This document shows, in pieces, positions 44,208 through 53,827 of a DNA stretch of 64,000 nucleotides. The stretch is from positions 15,143,501 through 15,207,500 of the forward strand of contig CP016211.1 of assembly GCA_001931535.1 (NCBI GenBank), in the 5' to 3' direction. Both the position numbers and the translations under genes were made by a program. The notes beneath the pieces were generated by a model. It worked only from the letters and a program-made list of their open reading frames with translations. It did not search any database and was not told where the DNA came from. This DNA is from Minicystis rosea. GTDB lineage: Bacteria; Myxococcota_A; Polyangia; Polyangiales; Polyangiaceae. Each line of letters begins with the position of its first letter. The stretch's first letter is position 1.

Positions 44208-44500
44208 GTTGCCCTTCTTTCTAGACCAAACGATGCAGCGGAGCACGGTTTATAGCGTACCGAGCCCACATCATCGTTCCTCCGCAGTTAACGTGTGTGT
44301 CCGCCGCCCAAGCGTCAAGTTGCAGTTCTCGCCCACCAACGGATACGTCGTCAAGCTGGCCCCGCACCACGCGAACCGGCGTCGGTGATACCCTAATAGG
44401 ACGCTTGCGCGGCTCGCAGCCGTCGCACGAGCGCGCGCCGCCCGCCGCCTTGTCCACGATCTCGACCAGTTCCGCGCCGTAGAAGAGCCCCACGCGCATC
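44208..44500. other. Gap between DUF1036 gene and efflux fragment
   Basis: About 290 bases. A minus frame of 92 codons from 44499 (MRVGLFYGAELVEIVDKAAG) is open but has no family and is Arg/Gly-mixed. The DUF1036 promoter should lie near 44220-44300, where the DNA is locally less GC-rich. Nothing else recognised. Confidence 0.3.
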
Positions 44501-44760
44501 GTGAGCGGGGTCCGGGCCAGCCTTGCGGTGAAGATCTACGGCGACGATCTCGACCAGCTCCGCGCGCTGGCCAAGCGGGCCGAGGCGGCCATGAAGACGG
44601 TCCCGGGTCTCGTCGATCTCGGCGTCGAGCAACAGACCGAAATCCCGCAGCTCATCATCCAGCCGAAGCTGACCGAGCTCGCATCCTTCGGGATGACGTC
44701 GGGCGATCTCGCCCGCTTCGTAGAGACGGCCTTCGTCGGTCGCCGCGTCTCCACCGGGTG
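44501..44760 (+). pseudogene. Heavy-metal RND efflux pump (CusA/CzcA) internal fragment
   Basis: About 85 residues, SGVRASLAVKIYGDDLDQLR through QTEIPQLIIQPK and GMTSGDLARFVETAFVGR, match an internal region of the HME-type RND pump (the porter domain after the first periplasmic loop). A full pump has over 1000 residues; both ends are missing. The right end abuts the IS66 element whose tnpC stop is at 44775. Confidence 0.85.
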
Positions 44761-44774
44761 TTGTTGGCTTCGCT

Positions 44775-46028
44775 TCAGGCCGCCTGGTCGGAGGGCGTCT
44801 CGTGATCGTCCACCGGCGCCGGCGCGGTCCACGCATCGGGGATCAGCTCATCGATGCGCTCGGTGGGCCACCCATCTTGCACCTTGCGGATGACGTCGGT
44901 CGCCCACGCGAGCGGATTCTTGCCCTGCATGTGGCAGGAGCCGAGGAGCGTATACGCGTCGGCGATTCGCTCGGCCCCTTTGTCGGAGCCGGCAAAAAGG
45001 TAGTTTTTGCGACCGAGCGCGACCCTGCGAATCTGCCGTTCGACTTCCCCATTATCGATCTCGAAGCGGCCGTCCTCGAAGCCGCGTCGCCACGCGGCCT
45101 CTTGGTTGAGCGCGTACTGCGTGGCCACGTACAGAGCGGTCTTGGGGACGAGCGTGGGATGGATCTGGCGGATCCACCGATACAGCTCGTCGACGTGCGG
45201 AATCGACAGCTCGTCACGGCGCGCCTTGCGCTCGTCGGGGCCGAGTCCCTCGTTCTTGCAGGCTTCCTCGATCCGGTAGATCGCCTTGAAGTAGGCGAGC
45301 GCCACGGCGGCGCGAGCATCGCCGGTCTTGGCGGCCTTCTCGAACTTGGCGCGGATGTGCATCCCGCAGCCGAGACGCCGGCTCTCGGGCACGATGGGCT
45401 CGCCGCTCTCGTCGTCGCGCAGCATCGCGCCATAACCCGCGTAGCCATCGCCCTGCAGGAAGCCGGTGAAGCGCGCGAGGAGCTTGGCCGGATGATCGGC
45501 CTTCCAGTTGGGTGCGTACGCGAAGGCCACGAGTCCGGCGCCCACGAAGGCCCATTGGTGGCCGAGCTTGACGCCACTCGGGTGCTCGCGATCGAGCACG
45601 CGCATCCCCGTGTCGTCGGCGCGCACGTAGAAGGCGCCGAGGACACGGGCGCGGATGCGCGCCGCCACCGGAGCGAGGACGTCGAGCGCGAACGCCGCCC
45701 AGTCGCCGAGCGTGGAAGGCGAGAGCGAGACGCCGTAGCGCTCGTATTCCTGCGACTGCCGATAGAGCGGCATCGCGTCCTGGAACTTCTTCACCAACAG
45801 GTGCGCGAGCAGTCCGGGGCCCGGACGGCCGCGGTCCATGATCTTCTCGCTCGGCGCCGTGCTCACGCCTTCTTCAGGGCAGCGCGGGCACGCGAGCTTC
45901 TCGCGCTTTTCTTCGAGGATCTCGAAGCGCGCCGACGTGAACTCGATCACCTCGCTCGTGCGATGACCGATGCACACGCGCTCCGCACCGCAGCTCGGAC
46001 AGCGCCGTTCCGCGTCGGGGATAGGCAC
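44775..46028 (-). pseudogene. tnpC: IS66 TnpC transposase, frame broken near N-terminus
   Basis: A long frame of 417 residues with the zinc-finger region RRCPSCGAERVCIGHRTSEV, VKKFQDAMPLYRQSQEYERY, the catalytic DDTGMRVLDR, QGDGYAGYGAM and EIDNGEVERQIRRVALGRKN. The N-terminal leucine-rich part (LAHALRELYGRKSQKVSVED) lies upstream in another frame, fused to the kinase; a one-base shift occurs near 46145-46160. tnpA and tnpB are not present. So the element is probably dead, though the DDE core looks whole. Confidence 0.85.
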
Positions 46029-47851
46029 GATCCGCGGGCTTCGGCGCAGGTGCTCGGGCAGCGGCGAACGCCCGCCGCGCCCACGCGGAGGCTTGGGCGG
46101 CTCGGGCGGCGTCGGTACGAGCCCGTCTTCGGACGGCGGGATACTCCCAGCTCCGCGGCGCTCGCAGGAGCGTCGTTGCCGAGCGCGGCGAGCAGACTCG
46201 AGAGATCCTCGACGCTGACCTTCTGGCTCTTTCGGCCGTACAGCTCGCGCAGCGCGTGGGCGAGTCGCGTCGCGAGCGCATTGTGGGAGTCGCGCATCCG
46301 GACGAGGAGCTGGAGCACGAGCTCGATGAGCTCGTCGGTACGCCCCTCGGCGCCGAGCTGCTCGAGCCCGAGCGCCCCTGCCGTGATGTCGAACCGCAGG
46401 TCGAGCAGCCCAGCGGTCGCGTCGTCGAGATCGATCGTCCTCGGCCCGCCGGCGCGGAGCCGTGCGTCGAGAAGCTGCGCCGCGCGCTCGATGGCATCAC
46501 CGGCCGGGCGCGCTCCCGCCACGTCGGCGCGCCCCGTCGCGACCGACACCGCCCAGCTCGCGAGCGCCGCCCGAAGCTCGGGCGCGCATCCCGCGGCCAG
46601 CGCCGCTTGATCCGTCGCGGGCCCTGCGGCGCGCACCGTCACGGCGATGGTGCCGTCGGCGAGCGCCGCGATGCGACCATCGCGCGCCTCCACGCTCGAC
46701 AGCACCGCCGGCATCGCCGGCGAGTCCTGCCCCTCCGCCGCGAGGACCACCGTCTGCGCGGACGCATCTGGGGCCGCGTACGGGGGCGCCTTCGCGAGCA
46801 CCACGCAAACGATGCGTTGTTCGGTGCGCGTCAGGGCGCCGCGCTCGACCCGCGAGCCCAGGCGCTGCACGGCCTCGATCTCCGTCACCGTATCGATGGC
46901 AGCCAGCGTGGCGGCGACGGCTCCGCCGTCGACCGGGCGCGCGTCGGGGTGCTTCTCCAAGAGGCGCGCGATGAGCGCATCGAGCGCCGCCGGCACGTCG
47001 AGACCGAGATCGCAGAGGCGCGGCACCTCGTCGAAGATGACCTTGGCCAGCACGGCCATGACGTTGCGGCCATCGAAGACAGGCCGTCCCGTCAGACACT
47101 CGTGCAGGATGCAGCCGAGCGCGAAGACGTCGGCGCGCGCATCGGGCTCGCGGACACCACGCGCCTGCTCGGGTGCCATGTAGCCCGGCGTGCCGACCAC
47201 GGCCCCGCTCAACGTCGCGCGCGCCCCCGCGGTGATGGTGGCGAGACCGAAGTCCACGATCTTGGCGCCGCCGAGCGAGCTGCCCGCCAGCAGGACGTTG
47301 GCCGGCTTGAGGTCGCGATGCACGACACCGCGCGCGTGGGCCGCGCCGAGCGCCTTGGCGACGAGGAGGCCGAGCTCGATCGTCTCGGCCACGGAGAGCG
47401 GTCCGCGCTGGAGCCGCGCCGCGAGATCCTCGCCCTCGATCCACTCCATCGCCAGATACGGGCGGCCCATGGCGGTGAGCCCCCGCGCCACGTATCGCAC
47501 GATGCCAGGGTGATCGAGCTGAGACAGCACCATCGCCTCGCGCTCGAAGCGCAACTCGTCCTCGGGGAGCGAGGTACCGAGCAGCACCTTGAGCGCGACC
47601 GGCGCGCCGGTCTCCAGATCGTGCGCCCGATGGACCGCCCCCATGCCTCCCGCACCTGCGAGGCGCTCGATGACGAACCGCTGATCGACGAGATCGCCGG
47701 GGATCACTTGCCGGAAGGCGATGGTACGTGAGCCGGATGGGTCAGCAATAGGCGCCCTTCCGCGCGAAGCCGACGCGCGGAGCAGCCGTCGCGTCGTGGC
47801 GAGGAGTCGCGTGCCCGTGGAGAAGCCTCTCTCATCACACGACGCCCCCAT
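45947..47851 (-). pseudogene. Ser/Thr kinase with cyclase-like domain, 3' end replaced by IS66
   Basis: The frame begins near ATG 47851 (start uncertain) and has the kinase glycine loop LAGAGGMGAVHRAHDL, Lys in APVALKVLLG, catalytic HRDLKPANVLLAG, IVDFGLATI and GTPGYMAPEQARG. It continues into a class III cyclase-like region (RIVCVVLAKAPP, ATDQAALAAGCAPELRAALA). In related PknK-type kinases this is followed by an AAA-type ATPase and TPRs; here the frame turns into IS66 TnpC N-terminus (HALRELYGRKSQK) at about 46270 and shifts. The product would be a truncated, chimeric kinase. Confidence 0.8.
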
Positions 47852-47907
47852 TCGTGTGTGCCCAGTCTTCGGCGTTGCCGCGCATCGGAGTCGGCTCGTG
47901 GCAGCGG

Positions 47908-48045
47908 CTATCCGCTCGGGCGCTGGCTGAGGTCGTGAGCAGCCGCATAGCTGGACCTGGCCGTGGTGAGCAGCTCGAGGGTTCGTCGTGTAGCTCGGAT
48001 CTCCGCGTCGAGGGCGGCGAGCGTTCCTTCGGAATTGATTCTCAT
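47908..48045 (-). CDS. Small helical protein (45 residues)
   Basis: A frame starting MRINSEGTLAALDAEIRATR with a heptad-like helix (TLELLTTARSSYAAAHDL) and ending SQRPSG. It is short but its composition is clearly protein-like and it lies on the same strand 46 bases after another small helical frame. The kinase start region follows. No family known; a small regulator or structural peptide is possible. Confidence 0.4.
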   Translation of the reverse strand: MRINSEGTLAALDAEIRATRRTLELLTTARSSYAAAHDLSQRPSG

Positions 48046-48091
48046 GCATGAGAGATGACCTCCCCGTTGAGCCGAAGTGGCCTATCGGCGG

Positions 48092-48349
48092 TCAGTTGGC
48101 CTTGCTGCGCCACGACCCAACCTTGGCGAGCTGCTCATCAACCTCGACGGGGTACTCATCGAGACGGACGAGCATCCCCCCAACCTCGGCGATGTCCTCG
48201 CCAAGCCTGGTCGCATCTTCACTGTACGGCTGGCACGACCAGGCCAAACTCTGCTCGATACGGGCGCGGCGCTCTCGTCGATCCTCGGCGAGCGGAGGTG
48301 AAGGGCGGTCGTCGGAACCGTGCTCCGCTCGAAGCGCGCCGAGCTTCAC
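48092..48349 (-). CDS. Possible small coiled-coil protein
   Basis: A frame of about 85 residues from GTG 48349 (VKLGALRAEHGSDD). The C-terminal 60 residues (LAEDRRERRARIEQSLAWSC; TRLGEDIAEVGGMLVRLDEY) look like two amphipathic helices. The start has no strong ribosome-binding site. It precedes the 45-residue frame and the two may be paired. Low certainty. Confidence 0.3.
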   Translation of the reverse strand: MKLGALRAEHGSDDRPSPPLAEDRRERRARIEQSLAWSCQPYSEDATRLGEDIAEVGGMLVRLDEYPVEVDEQLAKVGSWRSKAN

Positions 48350-48468
48350 GTGACCGTCCGACGGCTCGGCCGATTGCGGGATCGATGAGGTGATGCGGTC
48401 TCCGGACCGGGCGCGGAAACGATGCCGGCGCGTTGGCGATGCGACGCGCGCGGGTATAGTCCGCGCCG

Positions 48469-49338
48469 ATGAAACGCGCGCATGTCGCACACATCATCGC
48501 GGTCGCCGCGCTCGCGGCCGCGCAGGGAGCAGGCTGTGCCGTGACGGACCGGCGCGACGCAGCGAGCAGAAGGCCGCGCACCGATCCAGCCACGTCGCCG
48601 GTGTGCGTCGCGGCGCACGCGGCGTGCACCTTGCCCGACCCGTTCATGGTGCGTTTCCAGGCCGACGGGCTCTCGGGCCTGGACGGCGCACGCGTGCGTG
48701 TCGGGCTATCGCAGCCCCATCGGCCCGACCCGCCCGCGACGGCAACGGCACGGGTGGAAGACGAGCACTTCGAAGCCTGCTTGTGCGTCCCGCGCCCGTG
48801 GCAAGGCTATCCCGTGCTCTCCGCCGTGGTGTACGCGAAAGGCAGCACCGGCGAGACGGGCGCCGACGTCGCACGCGCGGTCTCCCGCTATACGTACGTG
48901 ACCGCGGGCGACGAGGACATGTCGCTCGGGCTGCGCGACAAGCCGACACGCGTTCAAGTCGAGGCCGCTTTGGGCGCGCTCGACCCGCGCATGGCCGAGG
49001 TCGTCGTGCGCGGCGTCGACCCGGCGCTCGACGGCCATATCGCATTCGCCGGCATCGTTGCCGCCGAGCGCCCCGTTGCCGCCCAAGTGAAGCCGAACCG
49101 CATCGAGCACCGGGACGTGCGATTCGCCTGGAAGATGCCCGGGCGCGCGTGGCCCAGCGAGCAGCTCGCCGTGGTCCTCGACCACAACGACGACCAGCGC
49201 TGCGATCCCGGCGACTTCGGCGCGCTCATCACGCTGGAAAACCGCACGGAGGTGCCCGCGGCATCGATCACGTGGCTCACGGGCAAAGCGATCGAGCCGG
49301 TGTGCCGCGCGCTGGCCTACGACCAGCGCAACCATTGA
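48469..49338 (+). CDS. Lipoprotein of unknown function
   Basis: A 289-residue lipoprotein. The signal peptide MKRAHVAHIIAVAALAAAQG is followed by a lipobox-like AGC. The mature part has several Cys (CVAAHAACTLPD; FEACLCVPRPWQGY) and beta strands, and ends near a TWLTGKAIEPVC segment. It is likely on the cell surface or in the periplasm. No family recognised. Confidence 0.75.
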   Translation: MKRAHVAHIIAVAALAAAQGAGCAVTDRRDAASRRPRTDPATSPVCVAAHAACTLPDPFMVRFQADGLSGLDGARVRVGLSQPHRPDPPATATARVEDEHFEACLCVPRPWQGYPVLSAVVYAKGSTGETGADVARAVSRYTYVTAGDEDMSLGLRDKPTRVQVEAALGALDPRMAEVVVRGVDPALDGHIAFAGIVAAERPVAAQVKPNRIEHRDVRFAWKMPGRAWPSEQLAVVLDHNDDQRCDPGDFGALITLENRTEVPAASITWLTGKAIEPVCRALAYDQRNH

Positions 49339-49380
49339 CCATCTCGCCGCGCCAGACCTCTTGTCCGGGGGCGCGCGAGA

Positions 49381-49481
49381 TCAGATACCGCGGCTCGCCG
49401 TGAATGCGATCCAGCCGGCCATCAAGGCCACGAAGTAGACGAGCCCACCGAAGACCACGGCGCGTGATCGCGCGTGCTCGC
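49381..49481 (-). pseudogene. C-terminal fragment of a membrane protein cut by R1
   Basis: The minus frame ending at the TGA 49381-49383 reads AVVFGGLVYFVALMAGWIAF then TASRGI, a terminal transmembrane helix. Going upstream, the frame runs straight into R1 copy 1 at 49482. The N-terminal part is absent from the window, so R1 marks the breakpoint. Confidence 0.5.
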
Positions 49482-49667
49482 CACCCTGGTAGCGCCTTCT
49501 GTGCGCGGGATCCGCGTACCGGACAGGACGCCTCGATATGGCTCTATCGTGATGAAATCACGATCCTATTCGACAAACGAATCAGGAGCGTGGAAAGGCG
49601 ATTACGTCAACCCGGGTGGGCGAGATGCCTCTTGACTTCCGGATCCCGTTTGCATGGGCTATCCGCC
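49482..49667. repeat. Dispersed repeat R1, copy 1
   Basis: About 186 bases nearly identical to 60591-60777 and, for the first ~117 bases, to 62224-62340. It begins ACCCTGGTAGCGCC and ends near GTTTGCAT-GGGCTATCCGCC. It holds a short perfect inverted repeat, ATCGTGAT-GAA-ATCACGAT, at 49546-49564. No complete gene lies inside. The left side abuts a truncated gene, as in the other copies. Confidence 0.85.
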
Positions 49668-49814
49668 GGACGGCCGTTCGACCGGATCGGGCTCTCGATC
49701 TGCGAGCGTGCTTCGCACACGAAGAAGAGGTCGCGAGGAACGCAAGGGTCGCGCGAGGACGAGCCCTTGCGCCCCGTGCGCCCCTGCGGTCCTCTCCCTT
49801 CTTAGGGGTGCCCC

Positions 49815-50159
49815 ATGCTTACACTATGCGAATTCAACGGTTCACGAGACTCCCTCTCCGCACGGACAGGGGGGCTCTCCATAAGGCTTCTCCCGTGCGC
49901 AGCCCTCCTGTCCCTCATGGCGTGTGGCTGCGGCGGTCCCGACTCCACGGAGCTCTTCACGACCGAGCACTTCGTGTACTACGCGGAAGAAGGGGTCACG
50001 CCTCCGTGCGACGGCACCCGGAGGTACGACAACGACCCCGCCGCTCTCGAAGTCCCGGTAGCGGCCATTCGCGTGGAGGAGGCCCTTGCCACGAACGCAG
50101 AAGAGCGCCTGCTCGACGTGCTCGTGCGTCTCTTCGCCGATCTCCCCATTCGGCGGTAG
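49815..50159 (+). pseudogene. Truncated lipoprotein N-terminus
   Basis: The frame contains RLLPCAALLSLMACGCGG, a lipoprotein signal, then FTTEHFVYYAEEGVTPPCDG, a start seen in several myxobacterial surface lipoproteins. At about 50022 the sequence changes to the reverse complement of a cupin gene and the remaining 45 residues are antisense of it. So the lipoprotein gene has lost its body in a deletion. Confidence 0.6.
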
Positions 50160-50297
50160 ACGCATCATGACGATCTGCATCCGAGCGCCGGTGAACAGCA
50201 CGTGTCGGAAAGCGGAATTGACCTCCGTCTGCTGCACGATGTTCGTGACGAAGGGCTTGAACGGCGCGCGTGTTCTATTCATGCTCTGCCTGGTCAC
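49842..50297 (-). pseudogene. Cupin-domain protein, 3' end lost
   Basis: From GTG 50297 (overlapping the previous stop by GTGA) or ATG 50282 the frame reads FVTNIVQQTEVNSAFRHVLF, MQIVMMRLPPNGEIGEETHE, HVEQALFCVRGKG and GGVVVVPPGA. This is a single-domain cupin with the metal-binding E-x-x-H-E-H pattern. After PPG-A (about 50025), where the second cupin motif with its His should follow, the sequence is the antisense of a lipoprotein gene. The product would lack cupin motif 2. Confidence 0.75.
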
Positions 50298-51370
50298 GCG
50301 GCGTCTTCCTCGAGCAGGGGCAGGCGCCGCTTGGTTCCTTGGTTGCGCTCATTGACGAACTCCGGCACGCGCCCGACGGGGCCTGTGTACTGCTCTTCGG
50401 GTGGCTCCATCGCGAGGTAGCGTTTGAGCATGGCTCGGTCACGCCGCAGGGCGCGAATGAACTCCGCCATCGCTCCCGGCTTGGGGATCGCGCCGCGGAA
50501 GCCTTTGACGGTTCTTCCCCAAAGCCCCTCGATGCCCTTGAGCTTTGGCTGTGCCGCGTCCTCGATCACCACGATACGGTCCGCAAGCACGGGGTGGTCG
50601 CGCACGAGGCGAGCGATCTCCCAAGGCTTGCTCGCCGGGCAGAAGTAACACGCCGACTTGGGCGGGATCGGCGCCCCGACGGCGCGCAGCTCCGCAATGA
50701 TCCGAGGCCGATCCCAACCCCATTCGCGGAGAGGATAAATATACTCGTAGTGCTCGTCGTTCGTCAGGTGGTGTGCACGTCGCGAGTCGCGATAGCCGGC
50801 GTCATAGCCGATGGCCTTCACCACCTTGCCGCCGCGCGCCCACAACGCTTGCGCGCGCGGGTCCTTGGCGAGCCACGCCTCCTGCGGTCGGATCTTCCAC
50901 TCCGAGCTGCACGACTTCTTGCCGAACGCCTGGCCCGGGAGCGACTCGTAGGCGAGGCACTTCTCGCCCAAGGTGGAGAAGGGCATGCCGGTGACTTCCG
51001 ACACGCCCGGGTTGCGCTGCACCATGATGAACGGCGGGAAACCGATGCTCCGCAACCAGCGTTGTCGCTCCTCGCGGAACGCGATGGTCTCAGGCCATTC
51101 GTCGCCGGTTTCTGCGTGAAGGATGATGTCGGGCTGGGCGCCCAGACGGCGCAGCCCTTCCAGCATGCCCGACGAGTCGACGCCCATGCCGTCCGCCACG
51201 ACGAGGAGCGGCCGGAGCCGGCGACGGATCGCCACGAAGCGGCGTAGCGTCATCGGGGGCGGCGCGGCTGCGGCGAGCTGCTCTGCGAGACCGGCAAACG
51301 AGGGGCCGCCCAGGTGCGCGGCCAGTTCGGCGAAGTTGGGCTTCGCGGCGCTCACGGCAACCTCATCCAC
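50294..51370 (-). CDS. PAPS-reductase/adenine-nucleotide alpha-hydrolase-like protein
   Basis: A 358-residue protein with the PP-loop-like start LLVVADGMGVDSSGMLEGLR (SGG/SSG nucleotide-binding turn), DIILHAETGDEWPETIAFRE, and a Cys pair in SACYFCPASKPWEIARL. These are features of the PAPS reductase/ATP-pyrophosphatase superfamily as found in phage and genomic-island genes. The N-terminal 50 residues (FAELAAHLGGPSFAGLAEQL) resemble the start of the next gene. It starts inside that gene's end (8-base overlap). A role in nucleotide or sulfur chemistry, perhaps DNA modification, is possible but unproven. Confidence 0.75.
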   Translation of the reverse strand: MDEVAVSAAKPNFAELAAHLGGPSFAGLAEQLAAAAPPPMTLRRFVAIRRRLRPLLVVADGMGVDSSGMLEGLRRLGAQPDIILHAETGDEWPETIAFREERQRWLRSIGFPPFIMVQRNPGVSEVTGMPFSTLGEKCLAYESLPGQAFGKKSCSSEWKIRPQEAWLAKDPRAQALWARGGKVVKAIGYDAGYRDSRRAHHLTNDEHYEYIYPLREWGWDRPRIIAELRAVGAPIPPKSACYFCPASKPWEIARLVRDHPVLADRIVVIEDAAQPKLKGIEGLWGRTVKGFRGAIPKPGAMAEFIRALRRDRAMLKRYLAMEPPEEQYTGPVGRVPEFVNERNQGTKRRLPLLEEDAA

Positions 51371-51812
51371 GCCCCTCGATGTCGAACCACATCAGCGGGG
51401 AGTGCGTGACGATTGCCGGGTTGTCGAAGTTGGCCAGATGAAAGAAAGGCCCGCGCTTCGGGTTGTAGCTGAAGCGAACGAGATCGCGCGGGCGCCGCGA
51501 AGAATCGTCGGCGTTCCAAGAGTGCAGCGTCCCCACGGCGTACGCGTGGACGGTGCGCTTGCCCCTCGCGAGGATCTTCTCCCACGTTGCTCGTTGAACA
51601 CGAAGCATCGCGTCCGCGAGCGCGACGTGAGCAACCACTCCGAGAACATGACGCGGGGCACGCGGCTTGCGCACGGACCACCAGTGCGCCGGGCCGCGGC
51701 CGTCGTGCAGGTTCCGGTACACCTCGACGTGCTCACCGAGCACGAGGCGTCCGAGGGACGGCGCGGCTGCGGCGAGCTGCGCGGCGAGGGTAGCGAAGTG
51801 CGGCGCGATCAC
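51363..51812 (-). CDS. Uncharacterised partner of PAPS-reductase-like gene
   Basis: A 149-residue protein from GTG 51812 (MIAPHFATLAAQLAAAAPSL). It shares the N-terminal FA-x-LAAxL-x-AAAP pattern with the downstream protein. The centre has VEVYRNLHDGRGPAHWWSVR and KRTVHAYAVGTLHSWNADDS. No family recognised. The 8-base overlap with the next gene implies one operon and linked function. Confidence 0.65.
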   Translation of the reverse strand: MIAPHFATLAAQLAAAAPSLGRLVLGEHVEVYRNLHDGRGPAHWWSVRKPRAPRHVLGVVAHVALADAMLRVQRATWEKILARGKRTVHAYAVGTLHSWNADDSSRRPRDLVRFSYNPKRGPFFHLANFDNPAIVTHSPLMWFDIEGRG

Positions 51813-52432
51813 GTCGGCCCCCCATGTCGCCTACGAGCGCTCCGCGAGGCAGCGCCCCGTCGGGAACAAGCACCGTCGCGGTCGAGAACGCCATGCTCAG
51901 ACCGCCCCAACCAGAGCCCGGTGGCCGCGTTGAGCCGGCCTGCATCGTCCCGACTGCGGGCATTGACGCTGCTCACGGCTCGAGGCTATCGCGGCCGCTC
52001 GCACCAATACGACACGAGCGGGCCCGCGCTTCACTTCCGCTGGCACGAGCCTCCATCGTCGGCGGGGCTGGCTCAACCGGCTTCCCGGGCCGCGTGGGCG
52101 CCGACCGTGAAGGCAACAGCAGCGCGGCGAGGCGGCGAGCGGCGCGGAGGCGCTCGGTCTGCTGGTGCGCGTGCCTGCGCAGAGGCCAGTCGGGGCGGCG
52201 CCTGTCGACGAGAGCGAGGAGCAGCCGTCCCTGCGCTCGTGGGCGAGGGCCGCTTGGAGCGCCTCCGGGGAGTCCGGAGTCTTGACAGCCGCGCGATGCG
52301 CAGCCGTCTAACGAGCCTCAAGGCGCACGTACCGGACGACCAGACGGGATATTCAGAACGCGCCCAAGGCTGGATGCTTGCGATCGCAGCGCCGCGCTCA
52401 ATGCTCTCGTCGCGGGCCACACGAGAGGCATA
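51813..52432. other. 620-base gap with no supported gene
   Basis: Several frames are open on both strands because the DNA is GC-rich, but all are Arg/Ala/Ser-rich and lack starts or family signs. A plus-strand stretch at about 51965-52065 (YRGRSHQYDTSGPALHFRWH) looks slightly more protein-like and could be a gene remnant. Otherwise nothing. Confidence 0.35.
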
Positions 52433-53751
52433 ATGAGAAAACGGCGTTCGCTGCATCAGATCTTCAGGCTAGTGGCGGCTGTGCCTCTGTCCGCTATGGG
52501 ATGCTCCGTCCCGGCAGAGCCCCCGTGGCTGGCTGTATCTTCCCACCGCGACGCAGGCGCCGCGCCGCGGTGCCTCACGAGCCTCGCTTCCCCGTACGTG
52601 GGAGCAATGGCCGTCTACGATGACGGTTCGGTGCTCGTGGCACGCGGGCCGGCTGCACTGCTCCCCAGGAACCCAGGGAATGAAACGCTCGCCGTTGTGG
52701 ACAAGATCGATGCCCACGGAGCGAACCGATGGCGCTGGAGCCCGCCGACGGACGAAGCGCTGGTCTTCACCGACGCAGCCGTCGACGCTAGCGGGAACGC
52801 CATCGTCGTCGGTCTGCGTGGCGGTCGATATGCTGACCAGTGGCAATCCCGGGCGCTGCTCGTGCGACTAGATCCAACGGGACACGAGGTGCCGTTCGCG
52901 CACTTCGAGGAACGCCGGGAAATCCACCAAGTCGTGCCGCTTCGCTCTGGGGCCCTCGTTTACCTCGCCGAGCGATGGGCGCTCGTCAAGGTCGATGCTG
53001 TCGGTCGCGAAATCTGGCGTCGTGCGCTGGATCCTCGGGCAGTAAGTCCGCGTGCCATTGCCGTCGACGCCGCAGAGAACGTGATCGTTGCTGGCTATCT
53101 CACGAGCGCCACCGATTTGGGCGGGGGCCCGCTCACCCCTACGCCAGGGGTCGAGGCCCATGACGCCTTTCTGGTCGAGTACGACGCAGCTGGTCGGCAT
53201 GGGTGGAGCCGGCGTTTCGGGGACGGGCACCAGGGCTTCCGGCGCGTAGCAACGGATCCTGAAGGCAACATCGTCGTTCTCGGCACAAACGACGGCACGG
53301 TCGATCTCGGGGGCGGACCCATCACGCGTATCGGCTCGCTCCTGGCGTCGTTCGACCGGCAGGGGGCTTATCGCTGGTCCGTGGCACCGCCCTCCAATGA
53401 ACACTATTCCGCAGGGGGCTCGGCGTCGACGGATGGGGCGCGATCACCATTGGTGGCACTTTCCACGATACCCTCGACCTCGGCGCAGGTCCCATGGTGA
53501 GCGCGGGAGGTGCAGACCTCTTCATCGCTCGCTTCGACGCCGCGGGACACCTCCAGTCCAGTTGGCCCTTCGGCGGACCGGGGAACGAAGGATTGAGCCG
53601 CTTCTCCGTGAGCCCGCGGGGCTTCGCCGCTTTGTCCGGAGGATTCACAGCGCCGCTCGACTTCGGCTGCGGCGAACTGTCAGCACCGCGCAGTGGGTGG
53701 TCACAGTTCATTGCCGTACTCGCGCCATCGTCTGTTCCTCTACAGCCCTGA
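52433..53751 (+). pseudogene. Beta-propeller-type lipoprotein with a frameshift
   Basis: The first frame (52433-53500) begins MRKRRSLHQIFRLVAAVPLS with a lipobox (SAMGC), then repeats like AVDASGNAIVVGLRGG, AVDAAENVIVAGYLTSATDL and ATDPEGNIVVLGTNDGTVDL, the SBBP-type propeller. Near 53418 the repeat passes into another frame (GVDGWGAITIGGTFHDTLDL, then ADLFIARFDAAGHLQSSWPF) that runs to a stop at 53751. One missing base explains this. Joined, the protein has about 440 residues. It may be a real lesion or a sequencing error. Confidence 0.75.
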
Positions 53752-53827
53752 TACCGGTGGGGAGCGACCTGTCCGCATGATGTACTCGTGCGCCGCGAGC
53801 TGAGGTAGACATATCCCTGCGTACGGG

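Noticed and set aside
44802..47731. Two long plus frames opposite IS66 and the kinase
   Set aside because: Shadows; IS66 and kinase motifs are unmistakable on the minus strand.
51123..52433. 436-residue plus frame
   Set aside because: Its first part is antisense of the PAPS-reductase-like operon and the rest is Arg/Ala/Ser-rich without a start signal.
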